Assembly (NCBI GenBank): GCA_002245135.1
Contig: NGBS01001180.1
Span: 1 to 64,000 of the forward strand
DNA length: 64,000 nucleotides
Source: Proteromonas lacertae
Taxonomy: Eukaryota; Sar; Bigyra; Opalinata; Proteromonadidae
Direction of reading: 5' to 3'
Shown here: positions 35,130-45,741 of the stretch, in pieces
How the letters are laid out: every line of letters begins with the position of its first letter
Numbering within the stretch: position 1 is the stretch's first letter
Notes under the pieces: model-generated
The model's input: only the letters and a program-made list of their open reading frames with translations
Told to the model about the DNA's origin: nothing
The model's database searches: none
Program-made: the position numbers and the translations under genes

Positions 35130-36150
35130 CAGAAGTTACTAATTATGAAGTTGTAGAATCATTACATCCACTTTATAGTGATTCTAATTATACAGGAAAA
35201 GTATATCTTCCAAATTGTAAATCAATGGTGATAATATTTGATGAAAAGAGTGATATTAGAAGTGGAAGTTTGAGTTTTTATTTAGATGAAAGATGTAACA
35301 ATACTTTTGAAAGATTTGATGAAAATAATAGTTTTAAATCTTTTGTAGTGGTAATAGTAGATGGGGTTATAGAATGTTTGTGATTGGATTGGGAGATTAT
35401 GAATTATTACCAGAAAAGAAAATAATATCAAATCCAAATCTGGAGTGGTCATTATGGTTATTGAATATTATATTACATCAATCAAATATAATAGATTCAT
35501 TAAACAAAGAAACAAAACAACAACTATTCAACACCTTAGTTAAACAATTTGTTAAGTCTATAAACAAAGAAAGAATAATAAATATATTAGTTTCATTATT
35601 CAGAGATGAAAGATTTAAAGATTTAGTAACACAATCAAAAGAAATAGATGATTTAGCATCACAATCAATTAATAACATTAACTATGGAAGAAAAAGAGAC
35701 AATATAGATTTATTCTTGATAGAATTGTATTGTGTGTCAAAATATCATTCAAATCCAATAAATATAGATGAATTAGAAAGTGATGAAATATCAATAGAGA
35801 AAATATCATCAGTCTATTCATTGTTATATGAAATGTCTATCAATCAATATATTCCTTTATTTAATCATTCAAATTAAATAAATGATTATACAAAAACATA
35901 TAAAGCATCTTCATATCCTCGTAATAACAAATATTTGAAATATGAATATGAATGTAATTGTTTTAATAACTTTAAAGTGATTATTCACAAAGATACAGAT
36001 GTTGGAAATGAAAAAATAAATATAATTTATAACAATGATACTAAGCAATTTTCAGGTAAATTTGATGATGATTTAGTTGTTGAGATTAATAATACAAACA
36101 GAATTAGTATTGAAACATGGTTGTTTAATAGAACTATCTTACCTTTATAA
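35130..36150 (+). pseudogene. Fragment of a giant HERC/ZZEF-type (WGY-module) protein
   Basis: The text VVESLHPLYSDSNYTGKV, followed by MVIIFDEKSDIRSGSLSFY and SRWGYRMFVIG, is the repeat seen in ZZEF1, HERC-type and related giant proteins (Glu-x-x-His-Pro ... Phe-Asp ... Trp-Gly-Tyr). After it comes a helical stretch beginning WSLWLLNIILHQ, which in such proteins follows this module. The reading frame shifts by one base just before the WGY motif (about 35,345) and has a TAA at 35,875-35,877, after which the same frame continues to 36,150. It is a decayed piece of a much longer gene; the sequence upstream back to 34,700 is too worn to read. Confidence 0.6.
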
Positions 36151-36872
36151 GATATATTTTTTATAATTTCTTTTATTTTAGTAGAATTTGTAACAGAACT
36201 AACTACATTTATAACTTCTTATGACAATTTTAACATTTTAAATAGTCATTTTCAGTTGAAGGTAATATTAATGATATACAATCTTTTGTATTATAAGTAT
36301 TAGACTTTATATATATATGTATCATAATAATAAAAATAATTGAATGTAACATTAATTCATTAGTCATTTGAATTTTTAATATACTATTATTTTGTTTTTA
36401 TATAGCACTACATTATAGATATTATTTGACTATTCACGAAATAATTGATTAATGGTTGATATACTTTGTCTTTTATTCCTTATAAATTTATATTATTCTG
36501 TGTAACAAAAAGAAACAATTCAAAAGTTTTATTAAACAAAAATTAATTGCAAAGATTAAGATAATATTTCATTCCATACTCAGCAGACACACTTTTTCAA
36601 ATAAGATTATTAGTTACATCGCAATATGCGATAAGAATATTTTGGAAAGATTTTAAAAATTAATGATTGTATATACAGAAGTTATTACAATAGCAGACAC
36701 ATAATTAATAGTGATATTTACTTCCAATTGCAAAATTGATAAAAAGGATAGTTATGTTTGGTTTACAAGAGTTAAGCAACTTGATATTTCATCTTCTTGT
36801 AAATATTTAAAATATGAAAATAGTATATCAAAAGAATTATTACATGCACAATAATTATTTTATTATTGTTGA
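36151..36872. other. Gene-free stretch
   Basis: About 720 bp are very AT-rich with no supported frame, RNA gene or repeat. It separates the HERC/ZZEF-type debris from the convergent end of the acyltransferase gene. Confidence 0.5.
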
Positions 36873-38708
36873 TTATACTTTCACATATGACAATTTTTCA
36901 TTTATGGAATGTGAAAACTTTTTATATAATGAATCATATTGTATGTAGCAATAAGAGATATTATCAATCTTAGTAATATAAATGTTTTTGTCTAAAAACA
37001 TTAGTTGTTTATATAGATTTTGTTTAAGTATATTTACAATACAATTAGTCAAATGATGAGAATCAGAATATATTCTATATCCATCTTTAAACATATAACA
37101 TTTATTGTTTGAACAATAATGAGATGTAAGATTTATATACGCTATATTATTTACATTAATAATTGGTTGTATATCTGTTGTGCAATTTATATTTATTATA
37201 CAAAATAAGTTTGCATTGTTTTCATTTGTTGTATAATATATGTGAGGATTATAATTTAATGAAGGATTATCAACTATTATAATCACTTTTATTGAGATAT
37301 TAGCTAGATAATAATTAAATAATATGTAATTCTTTAGAAAAACAATATTCCTATATTTGGGGTTTGAATAAAAAGATTCATAAGTATAATATGGATTTCC
37401 TAATATACTTACAACTCTTTTCATTATCAAATAGTTGTCATTTAAAAAATAATTAATCCAAAATATAATAAATACAACAAACAAACCTGTAGATTTATAT
37501 ATAGGTAACAATATTTCATTCCACTGTCTCAAATGTGAATCTCCTACCAAAAGAATATACGTTCTATCCATTCTTTGTATTTTATGTTTAGTATTAATAA
37601 ATATACATTCTGAAATGAATTTATCATCTGCTGGAAAAGCATTAGTACAGTTAACGGAATTATAATTTTTCTTTTGAAAATATTTAATAGATTTATATTG
37701 AAGAAATGTAATAAAAATAATACTCAATAAGCTAAAGGAAAATGTTTTATACAAAGATATCTTTAAATTCACAAAATTATCTTCAATTAAATAAAAGCAG
37801 GAAATACTCATTATTATTACAATGCATAGAGTAACTTGTGGGTATTTACTAATTATTGGATAATGTATTATATAAAATGAATAAGATATAGACCCTAGAT
37901 ATTGGAATAATCTTACTGAAAATAACGAATAACTCTTAGGATCTTGATATAACATTAAGAAAGAGGTTGCTAAAGGAAAAATCATTCTGTAGTTAGGATA
38001 ATTACCAAGTGAACATATATAACTACTTATAATCCACATCATGATTATAAAAAAATCATATAAAAAATGACGCTCTACTATATTTATTTTATGTGCTATA
38101 GTTAAATATGATCCAAATACTAATTCACAAAATCTAACTTCAAATGAATAATATGAATAACTTATTCTTTTATGGCTTATTAACAAAGAAAACATGAAAG
38201 CGATAATGAACAGCATAAGTAGAGAATAATTTAAATATTTATTAAATAATAATCTAATCACAATTGGCCATATTAAATAAAACTGATTCTCAATAGATAA
38301 GGACCAATAATGTAATAAAGGAGTAGAATTAAGCGAAATTGATTGTTCTAAATAATTAACTGATATGTAATAATAGTAATAATTAGCATATGAATACAAA
38401 CAAGATAATATTTCTTTTGCTCTTTTATAAGAAATATATGGATTTGATATAGATATAATATATATTAAAAACAACATTAAGTTTGACATAGGTTGTAAAC
38501 GAAGTATTCTGCCTCGATAGAATAGTGCATAATACTTTCTTTCTTTCATTTTTCTTATTAAACTTCCTGTTATAAAATATCCTGATAAAGTAAAGAATAT
38601 ATCAACACCTATAAATCCTCCTTTAAAATATTTATTCTTTTTATGAAAATAGAAAACAAAAAGCATAGCAAAAAATCTAACACACTGTAAATCATTTCTA
38701 AAATTCAT
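36873..38708 (-). CDS. Acyltransferase-3/SGNH O-acyltransferase (OafA-like) 1
   Basis: The 611-aa protein joins an acyltransferase-3 membrane domain (residues about 1-340, some ten hydrophobic segments) to a C-terminal SGNH hydrolase-like domain. Such proteins move acetyl or other acyl groups across a membrane onto sugars. The start matches the family: MNFRNDLQCVRFFA, then FYFH with the conserved His, GGFIGVDIFFTLSGYF and WSLSIENQFYLIWP. The SGNH part has the nucleophile motif LLVGDSHLRQW (about residue 395) and the Asp-x-x-His pair in SDSHHLT (about 567). All expected key residues are present, so it is probably active, likely in the secretory pathway. ATG at 38,708. Confidence 0.88.
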   Translation of the reverse strand: MNFRNDLQCVRFFAMLFVFYFHKKNKYFKGGFIGVDIFFTLSGYFITGSLIRKMKERKYYALFYRGRILRLQPMSNLMLFLIYIISISNPYISYKRAKEILSCLYSYANYYYYYISVNYLEQSISLNSTPLLHYWSLSIENQFYLIWPIVIRLLFNKYLNYSLLMLFIIAFMFSLLISHKRISYSYYSFEVRFCELVFGSYLTIAHKINIVERHFLYDFFIIMMWIISSYICSLGNYPNYRMIFPLATSFLMLYQDPKSYSLFSVRLFQYLGSISYSFYIIHYPIISKYPQVTLCIVIIMSISCFYLIEDNFVNLKISLYKTFSFSLLSIIFITFLQYKSIKYFQKKNYNSVNCTNAFPADDKFISECIFINTKHKIQRMDRTYILLVGDSHLRQWNEILLPIYKSTGLFVVFIIFWINYFLNDNYLIMKRVVSILGNPYYTYESFYSNPKYRNIVFLKNYILFNYYLANISIKVIIIVDNPSLNYNPHIYYTTNENNANLFCIININCTTDIQPIINVNNIAYINLTSHYCSNNKCYMFKDGYRIYSDSHHLTNCIVNILKQNLYKQLMFLDKNIYITKIDNISYCYIQYDSLYKKFSHSINEKLSYVKV

Positions 38709-38938
38709 TATTTAAATTTTCAGTTGGTAAGTACCAAGTTAAGATGGTTAATCAATAACAGCATCTGTTGTGCTGAAAAAATGTAAATTGTTGATGAAAA
38801 GTCTTTGAAGATGAATGAAAAAATTCCTTTCCTTATATATCATTATAGAAAAAAATTCAGTCCATGTTATGAGTGATTATCAGTCTATGTGACCAGCCGC
38901 TACTGTGTGGGGACTAGACAAAATATAGAAGCAAAATA

Positions 38939-39247
38939 ATGAATGAACTTAGAAGTATATTTGTTGATGGTGATGATAAATTTAAATGTCGTTAAAGTGC
39001 TCGTTTCTTTAAAAATAAGTATAGATCAAAAGAAATTACATTATGTAGAATGTGTTTTAAATTCTTATTAAAATTCTTTAATAATAGTCGTAAATATTTA
39101 GGTAAAGAAATATATAGTAAAGATAATAAAATAAGATGTTTTATATGCAGAAAAATGAAACCTGCTTTTAAAATACATAGCAATAATAGATGTAAGAAAT
39201 GCATGAGACATTATGAACATAAACTTGAAAAGAAACAAATAGAATAA
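38939..39247 (+). pseudogene. Small Cys-rich zinc-knuckle-like ORF, possibly degraded
   Basis: The open frame 39,050-39,247 (65 aa) has paired Cys in CFICRKM and RCKKCMRHYEHK, a likely zinc-binding pattern rich in Lys and Arg. The sequence just in front, from an ATG at 38,939, also looks protein-like and has a further Cys pair (CRMC), so the gene was probably longer once. I do not recognise it. Its origin, host or mobile element, is open. Confidence 0.35.
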
Positions 39248-39342
39248 TCATAAAAAATTGATAAATATATTGAATCATTGTTTTATTCGGGTTTTTCTTA
39301 CTATATAATAGAGTTTTAAGTGTATTTATATATATATATATA

Positions 39343-39519
39343 ATGAATAATTCATCAAATACATCAATAATGAATTCATTGAAAGATGTATCAAGTACTA
39401 TTGATTCACTTAAAAATGAGATGTATATAGTATTATTTTTGTTAGGTTTATGGTTATTAAATAAAATCAAACAAATAGGTGTTTATTTATATCGAAGACA
39501 TTGCCCAGAAGATATATAA
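39343..39519 (+). CDS. Small single-span membrane protein, 58 aa
   Basis: An ATG at 39,343, just after a (TA)n tract, opens a 58-aa frame. A Ser/Asn-rich start is followed by one hydrophobic helix (YIVLFLLGLWLL, about residues 28-39) and a short basic tail (YLYRRHC). Its short length makes it uncertain, but the amphipathic start, single span and basic tail look non-random. Function unknown. Confidence 0.35.
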   Translation: MNNSSNTSIMNSLKDVSSTIDSLKNEMYIVLFLLGLWLLNKIKQIGVYLYRRHCPEDI

Positions 39520-39779
39520 AGAATATTAGATGAACATAAGTATCAAGAATTCATTCAAATAGATCACTAGATGATATAAGTTTAGATATGAATGAGAAGA
39601 AAAATAATTAATTAATATATATATTATATTTTATAATGTAATAGATGAATATGTATGTATATATCTTTCCCAAATAAAAAACAAAAATAATAATTCAATT
39701 CTGTAAAGAGTACCTTTTTAATATAAAGATAATGTATAACTTAGCAAAATAGAAGTAAGTATTTTAATTACTTTTTTTA

Positions 39780-39975
39780 TTTAAGAAAGTCATCAAATAT
39801 ACTTTCATCTGGACTGAAATCAATATCATTATCAATATCAACATCAACAATATTACCATCACCATCAAAATTGAACTTGAAAATTGATTGATATTTATCT
39901 AGATGATAATCATTTATTAAAAAAGTTATATGATAATGAATCTATATTAAGCAATTGTATTATATTATAAACACC
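39780..39975 (-). pseudogene. Asp-rich protein fragment, unknown
   Basis: The minus strand is open for about 65 codons without an ATG and ends at 39,780. It reads as a plausible protein tail: a Leu/Tyr-rich helical part (DYHLDKYQSIFKFNFDG), then an Asp-rich run (DVDIDNDIDF) and SPDESIFDDFLK. It could be the last exon of a lost or distant gene. No family recognised. Confidence 0.3.
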
Positions 39976-40397
39976 TTTTTATTAATTTGAGTGAAATCCT
40001 ACCATGTATTGTAAAAATAAAAAACTATATTCCAATATTCCAATATATTCTATCAGTAGAAAAGTAGATAAATATAGTGTGTTTATATCTATTCCTACCC
40101 CCAGGCTAAGCTATCTGTAGAGAAAAAACCTATAGAGAGAGTGATACATTCACTTAGCAAGTTAATATTTTAACTTTTTTTAAATATTAAATTGGAGAGT
40201 TTAATCGGTTAAAATTGTTTACAAATCAGTATAAATTGTTTATAAAATGTAAACAAAAACATTGATTTTAGTGTAAATTTTTTATTTTTCAAACTCTCCC
40301 TTGTTTTTCTTTTCCTCTATTATATATATTAACATATACAAAAAACATTAGAGAAATTCGTTCATATTTTTACAAACTGATAATGAATAGTTTTTTT

Positions 40398-41485
40398 CAG
40401 GGTTGTATTTATCGGTTACCGACGGAGATAGGTCAAAACCTATAGGTTTTGCCTTGACTGTCAGTCGGTCAAGCCTTACAAGCCGTATATTATAAAATCT
40501 ATTTTAATTCATTATATACTAATTTTCCCTTCATAAAAACTATCTTATAATATATTTTAATACTTGATTCATATATTTTCAATTCAATTAAATAATTTTT
40601 AACTTTTTATAAAGAATTACAATTTAATACTCAATAATAATTAGGTATTTTATATAAATATGTTCTTATTTATTTCTACTAATCATCAGTTTCATTTGTA
40701 ATCTATCACATGATAAATTTGATTTGGATAAGTTACTTATTGGTCCACCTTCTCGGAAAATATTCTTTCTATCTCTGAAGATGTTGCTAGACTGTTTAAA
40801 TTGTTCTTGGCAAGTATGTATACCCTAGGAAACTTGGACTTTAATGATAGCCAGATATTTCTAATGGTTTCAGAGGTGCTGTAATGAATATCATATTGCA
40901 AATATTCTTGTACTTCATTTGGCATAATTAATCTCTTTCTTTTTACTGCAAATGCATTTATCAAGGCTTTTTATCTTTAACATATTATACCATAAGGTTT
41001 TGTATAAGTTAAAATTAAGATGTTCAAGCATATTTGCCTCTTTTAAGGCAATAACTTCACGAGCCGCTCCAATTGGTAAAACTATACTCCTAGAATATAT
41101 AATGATAGATTATATTAGATACATTTATGATAATTTTAAGAAATGATTAATGTCAAGCTAAAAGTTTGCCATTTTTTCTTTCAAATTTTTATAATCATTC
41201 TATACTTTATATTACATATATAACACAATAGAATAACTCATTGGTAAGGTTAGATTCAATTATGAAGAAAGAAAAAAGCGCATCAACCGACGGTTAATTC
41301 GGTATTTTATAGAATGATATATAGAGCTTGAATTCAATATGCACAGTTAGATAATATTATTAATATCACATGTTTAGGAGGAGGTCAGCTAATAGTTACT
41401 ACAGCCTGGTGTCGGTCAACATTTATTTATTGACCTACGACCGATCGGTTTTCTCCGTCGGTCATGACCGATTTATACAACCCTG
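40398..41485. mobile_element. hAT DNA transposon remnant with terminal inverted repeats
   Basis: The left end (CAGGGTTGTATTTATCGGTT) and the inverse of the right end (CAGGGTTGTATAAATCGGTC) match at about 17 of 20 positions, and both continue with ACCGACGGAGA. CAGGG-type ends are typical of hAT elements. Inside lies the end of a hAT transposase gene. The flanking 8 bp (GTTTTTTT and GTTGCCAT) do not match, so no target-site duplication survives. At 1.1 kb it is far too short for a full hAT element and is internally deleted. Confidence 0.8.
40737..40964 (-). pseudogene. hAT transposase C-terminal dimerisation domain, fragment
   Basis: The 75-aa frame holds the most conserved C-terminal block of hAT transposases: a YDIHYST approach, WLSLKSKFPRVYILAKNNL and then LATSSEIERIFS, the equivalent of the usual PATSASSERVFS. 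This block makes the transposase dimer. The catalytic domain and BED finger are absent, so the fragment cannot be an active transposase. Confidence 0.8.
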
Positions 41486-41849
41486 GTTGCCATGAATTAA
41501 TCCAAACAGAACCATTACTATGATGAAGCCAATTCATTATAGGAGCAAATGTGAATTGAATATAAATGACATCACCAAAATAAATATTGATTCTTCAAAG
41601 CTAATATGGTATTATAGAGTTAATATTTCTATTTTACCTCATTCAAGAAAGCATTAAAAATAGATTCTTTAGTTTTATAGTTAAAATTAAAAAATGATAG
41701 ACACGATCTGAGTCTAGTACACTTATTCCTATATTACACTCAAACCTACTCAATCAAACATTCTTATAGTGATATATAAGTAATTTTAATCATATAAACT
41801 AATTTTCATGTTGTAGCTGTTATTTCTATTTAAATATCTTGACAATATT

Positions 41850-43580
41850 TTAAAAATATAATTGTAAAATGCATCCTTTGTATGGATATTTCCAAGCTCT
41901 TAGTATCTTATTTTTATATAGTACATATTCACATTCTAATCTTGCAGACAAATTATTATTATTATTTATGATAAACGGCTTAATCATCTCAATTGTATAA
42001 TTAAATATACTCTTATAAAAGTTAAATGTGAAATGATGTTCATCAGCATATATGCAATATCCCTTATAGTTAAGATTACATGAATTATTAGTGCAAAATA
42101 GATGTGTAAGATCCACAGATATAATTCCATAAATATTATGATTATTATTATGTGAAAATATAGTAATATCAACTCCTTTTTTAGCTATATATCTCTTTTG
42201 CTTCTTGCATGATAATCTTTGTTTCAACACTGGAGTAGGTATGAAGTAAAATATATAATCTGCTTTTGATTTAAGGTATCTTAAATATGAATCTATTTTC
42301 AATGGATATTTTTTTATATATTCTTCATGTAAATTGTCATAAAACAAATTCATATTAATAATAAAATGAAATTTGTCTGAAATATCATATATATTAGAAT
42401 TGTTTCTTACTATGAACTCAGTATGAATATATTTATAATATATAGTGTAGTTATTATTATGTAGTATATTATAATAGTTACCTAGTAAATTAAAAGCATG
42501 CGAATCTCCTACAACTAATACTGACTTGTAAATGAAGTTTTTATTATTTATATAGCAACAATAACTATCTCTGATAATTTTTTCAATAACATTCAATTTA
42601 CCTGAAATATTACCATTATTATTATTATATCTCATTACAATTACGCAGAACAACACACTATATAGTTCAACTAATAGAAATGTTAAATGTATAATTTTAT
42701 GTTTCAATACACTTGTTATTGGATTTTTTCCATACATAAAATACAAAGCAATAGATATAACACCAACTCTAAAAGTTAATAATATATCAAATGATTCTAA
42801 TTTAATTATTGGATAATGTACCAGATATATATAAAAAGAAATCTGACCAATTATTTCAATCGGAGTAAATTTAATGTTTATTAAACATGATAAGTATATA
42901 AATGTTGAAATTGATATTACAATATGATATAATCTTTCATCAATATATTTTTTTGAATAAATAAAAATACTTGTTAAAAATAATGAGGATATAAATTTCA
43001 ACATAATATTATTATTCTTAATTGTTTTGATTCTTGGAATTAAATATTCCCAAATTCTTGTAACAAACGAAAAATAATTATAGGATGTATATATATTAAA
43101 TGTAATGATGTATATGAGTAAAGAAAATGATGATAAGACTAAATTCATTACTTTTGAATTCTTTACATTAAATGAATTGATAGAATGAAGCTGAAAATCA
43201 ACAGAAATATACCAGTGATGAAGAAAGAGTGAATGTTCAGGAGGATTAAAATAATCAGCAGCGTGATAAATAAAATGATAATTTGAATATAAGAAAGAAG
43301 TTGATAATATTTCGTTGTATAGTTGATCATATTGTTGTTCATATATATCTTTTCTATATAGCAGAATTACTACAAACATTTCTGTAAAACAAGGAAATAT
43401 TAATCTTACATATCTTTTTAATAAGTTAATCCATATTATGTTAGAATTAGATAAATATCCTGAAATTGTAAGAAATATTTTTACAGCTATATAGCCATAT
43501 TTTAAAATATTACAATGATATAAAACAATAATTATTATAGAATAACCTCGAAGTATTTGAATATCATTTCTATAATTCAT
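41850..43580 (-). CDS. Acyltransferase-3/SGNH O-acyltransferase (OafA-like) 2
   Basis: The product from the ATG at 43,580 is 576 aa. It opens like the family (MNYRNDIQILRGYSI, then VLYHC with the conserved His), crosses the membrane about ten times and ends in an SGNH-like domain with VLVVGDSHAFNLL and a YADEHHFT motif. The usual GVD before the third segment reads AVK, an odd change beside the catalytic region. Compared with protein 1 the sequence is strongly diverged, with Asn- and Tyr-rich insertions. It probably still works, with an unknown acceptor sugar. It lies on the same strand as the other two acyltransferase genes. Confidence 0.8.
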   Translation of the reverse strand: MNYRNDIQILRGYSIIIIVLYHCNILKYGYIAVKIFLTISGYLSNSNIIWINLLKRYVRLIFPCFTEMFVVILLYRKDIYEQQYDQLYNEILSTSFLYSNYHFIYHAADYFNPPEHSLFLHHWYISVDFQLHSINSFNVKNSKVMNLVLSSFSLLIYIITFNIYTSYNYFSFVTRIWEYLIPRIKTIKNNNIMLKFISSLFLTSIFIYSKKYIDERLYHIVISISTFIYLSCLINIKFTPIEIIGQISFYIYLVHYPIIKLESFDILLTFRVGVISIALYFMYGKNPITSVLKHKIIHLTFLLVELYSVLFCVIVMRYNNNNGNISGKLNVIEKIIRDSYCCYINNKNFIYKSVLVVGDSHAFNLLGNYYNILHNNNYTIYYKYIHTEFIVRNNSNIYDISDKFHFIINMNLFYDNLHEEYIKKYPLKIDSYLRYLKSKADYIFYFIPTPVLKQRLSCKKQKRYIAKKGVDITIFSHNNNHNIYGIISVDLTHLFCTNNSCNLNYKGYCIYADEHHFTFNFYKSIFNYTIEMIKPFIINNNNNLSARLECEYVLYKNKILRAWKYPYKGCILQLYF

Positions 43581-43734
43581 ATTAACAAACTTAAATAACA
43601 CTATTACCACATGTTAAGTTATAATATCTTTACTTATTTAAATAAATATTACTAAATTATACTCAGGAGTTTTCTAAAAATTTCACTAAAACAATATATT
43701 TAAGGACGATAGGCGATTAACTTAACAAACTTAA

Positions 43735-43975
43735 TATATAGTTTATAAATAGGACAATGGCTACATGTCACGCAGTTCTTACGAGTGTTCCTAGGTCTTT
43801 CCCCTTCTAGATCAAGAGTTGACTTCTACAGGAGCTTCATACATTGCATCGATAAGCTCAACTTCACTTGTGAAGACTTCGAAAGTTATAGGAAAGTAAT
43901 AACCTAAGCAAGGTGAACCACCTTCAGAACTACCCGATGATGACGCAAATGGTTCACTTTTCTTCATCACCCATA
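43735..43975. repeat. GC-richer repeat segment shared with 58.3 kb
   Basis: The segment opens TATAAATAGGACAATGGCTA and is clearly richer in G and C than its surroundings. A sequence with the same opening (TATAAATAGGACTATGGTAC, then matching AGTTCT and ACAAGT words) lies at about 58,335. Both are followed by worn, once possibly coding sequence. I read them as ends of related mobile-element fossils of unknown class. Confidence 0.4.
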
Positions 43976-44070
43976 GGAATATTTTACTTATATTATAACT
44001 AAGTATATTAGTAATAATAAATTAATGAAAATTTATGTAATTATAATTAAAAATTAGGCAGTTTATACTA

Positions 44071-44179
44071 ATGAAGAAATATTACTTTATTATTTCTTTT
44101 ATCATATTATTTTTAATTCTATATATATCATTAAATATAAAAGTAAAGAATAAAACTATTATATTAAATGTAGTTTTTA
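44071..44179 (+). pseudogene. Truncated copy of the GT-A glycosyltransferase start
   Basis: Thirty-five codons starting MKKYYFIISFIILFLILYIS repeat, almost residue for residue, the membrane anchor of the glycosyltransferase at 45,742-46,701, here in the opposite direction. The match stops abruptly after ...ILNVVF. It is the front piece of a third copy, cut off before the catalytic domain. Confidence 0.75.
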
Positions 44180-44269
44180 AGGGTCTTCTAATTGAAATCT
44201 AAATATTTTAATCATCTTAGCTAATGTATTTTAGTCTCTAGTAGTGAATGAAACTTATCAAAATAGTGT

Positions 44270-44399
44270 GTTGCAGATATAGGTTATATAACAAAGTAAG
44301 TATAAAAGTAACAATATTTCATCAAGACAAGTAAGAATATACATTTAGTTTGTTTTAAAAGTGTCTGGTAGACAAACGGCCAACTATGACAAACGGCCA
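44270..44399 (-). repeat. Interspersed repeat family R1, copy A
   Basis: Read on the minus strand this copy matches the copies at 53.65 and 60.95 kb: two GGCCGTTTGTC-type words, CTACCAGACAC, then TATTCTTACTTGTCTTGATG and the TTTGTTATAT words. It lacks the last 30 or so bases of those copies. No coding frame. Confidence 0.7.
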
Positions 44400-44690
44400 C
44401 TGAAAGTCATTATTAATGTAATTTTAATGGATATTTATATGGAGTAGTTGTACTTATAAACATATCTGGATACTTTACTAGGTTTAATGATAATAATGTT
44501 GTGATCAACATTATTATATTGGAATATAGAATTTGTTTATTTTATATTATCATTATAATCATTTTTATATGACTATTTAAATGAATGTATAAAACAAAAC
44601 ATTATCTATTATTACAATACTTTTATTAAATTATGGTATTATTTACTAGCAATTTGTATGAAATATTACTATGTTAAATAATTGAAGTAT

Positions 44691-45554
44691 ATGAAATCAA
44701 GTATTTTCTTTTTAGTATTATTTTTATTCTTTTCATTTTCGTTAATCAAAGTTATATCTAATAAAAAATCGTTAGCCATAATAGATAAAGTAAATTCCAT
44801 AATTCCTCCTTTTATAATAAATGATCAATATTTTTACTTTGTAAGAACAAAATACAGAAACATTTCATTCAATCAATATATTAGAAGCAATGATATAATA
44901 TCAAATTACATTAAAATAAATGGTAGATGGGATGAATGCCAAAAAATCTTTGATATATGGAATTCCAGCAAAGAAAAGGGTATTTTTCTTGATTTGGGTG
45001 CTAATATTGGTTCATGTTCTTTTCTTTTTGCAGAAATTGGAGTAAAGGTTATTGCTTTCGAGCCTTTATCTAACAATTTATTTCCTTTTAGTGTGACAAC
45101 TTTTTGTAATTCATATTATAAAAACTATATTACAATATATCCATATGCATTAGGAAAAGAAGAAAAAGAACAATTAATATATATATTAAAGAATAATTGG
45201 GGAGCTTCATCGATGTACTATAAATTTACTGATTATAATCAAACTATAACTGTAAAGACACTAGATAACTTTAAAGATATTATTCCAAATAATATTTCGA
45301 TGATAAAAATTGATGTTGAAGGTGGAGAATATGATCTTTTACTTGGAGGAACTAATTTCTTTAAATCTCATCATACAGAGTTTATGTATATAGAGGCTTC
45401 ATGCGGTATAGTGAATGAAAATGGTAAATATGAAATTGAAAAGCTATACAAACTTATATCAGATTTAGGTTATGATATAGATAAAAAAATTAATTGTAGT
45501 AAAAGAAAAGTAGGTAATATTGTTGTTAAGTCAAAGTTACTAAGAAATAAATAA
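44691..45554 (+). CDS. FkbM-family SAM-dependent methyltransferase, membrane-anchored
   Basis: The 287-aa product from the ATG at 44,691 has an N-terminal hydrophobic anchor (FFLVLFLFFSFSLIKV) and then a class I methyltransferase of the FkbM type. Motif I reads FLDLGANIGSCSFLFAEIG (about residues 99-117), the acidic residue after strand two lies in VIAFEPLSNN, and the FkbM-typical IKIDVEGGEYDLLLGG is present (about 207-222). FkbM enzymes O-methylate sugars or other hydroxyls. With the anchor and the neighbouring transferases, methylation of a secreted or surface glycan is the likely role. All motifs are intact. Confidence 0.9.
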   Translation: MKSSIFFLVLFLFFSFSLIKVISNKKSLAIIDKVNSIIPPFIINDQYFYFVRTKYRNISFNQYIRSNDIISNYIKINGRWDECQKIFDIWNSSKEKGIFLDLGANIGSCSFLFAEIGVKVIAFEPLSNNLFPFSVTTFCNSYYKNYITIYPYALGKEEKEQLIYILKNNWGASSMYYKFTDYNQTITVKTLDNFKDIIPNNISMIKIDVEGGEYDLLLGGTNFFKSHHTEFMYIEASCGIVNENGKYEIEKLYKLISDLGYDIDKKINCSKRKVGNIVVKSKLLRNK

Positions 45555-45741
45555 AAATGAGAAATATATAAGTGATTATATAAAAATAGAAAAACTAAAA
45601 TATATTTTCATTTTAAAGAACATATCAATAAAAAACAACTAAGAATATTTATATAAAATCTCTTATCATATATGATTAATCATATTAAACAAATTAATTA
45701 TAATCTTTCTTGTTTATCTAAATCACATGAATATATTAAAT

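Noticed and set aside
36873-43580. Nematode origin, since acyltransferase-3/SGNH and DUF229 families are expanded in nematodes
   Set aside because: The axonemal gene debris, 25-nt introns and U12-type intron do not fit a nematode.
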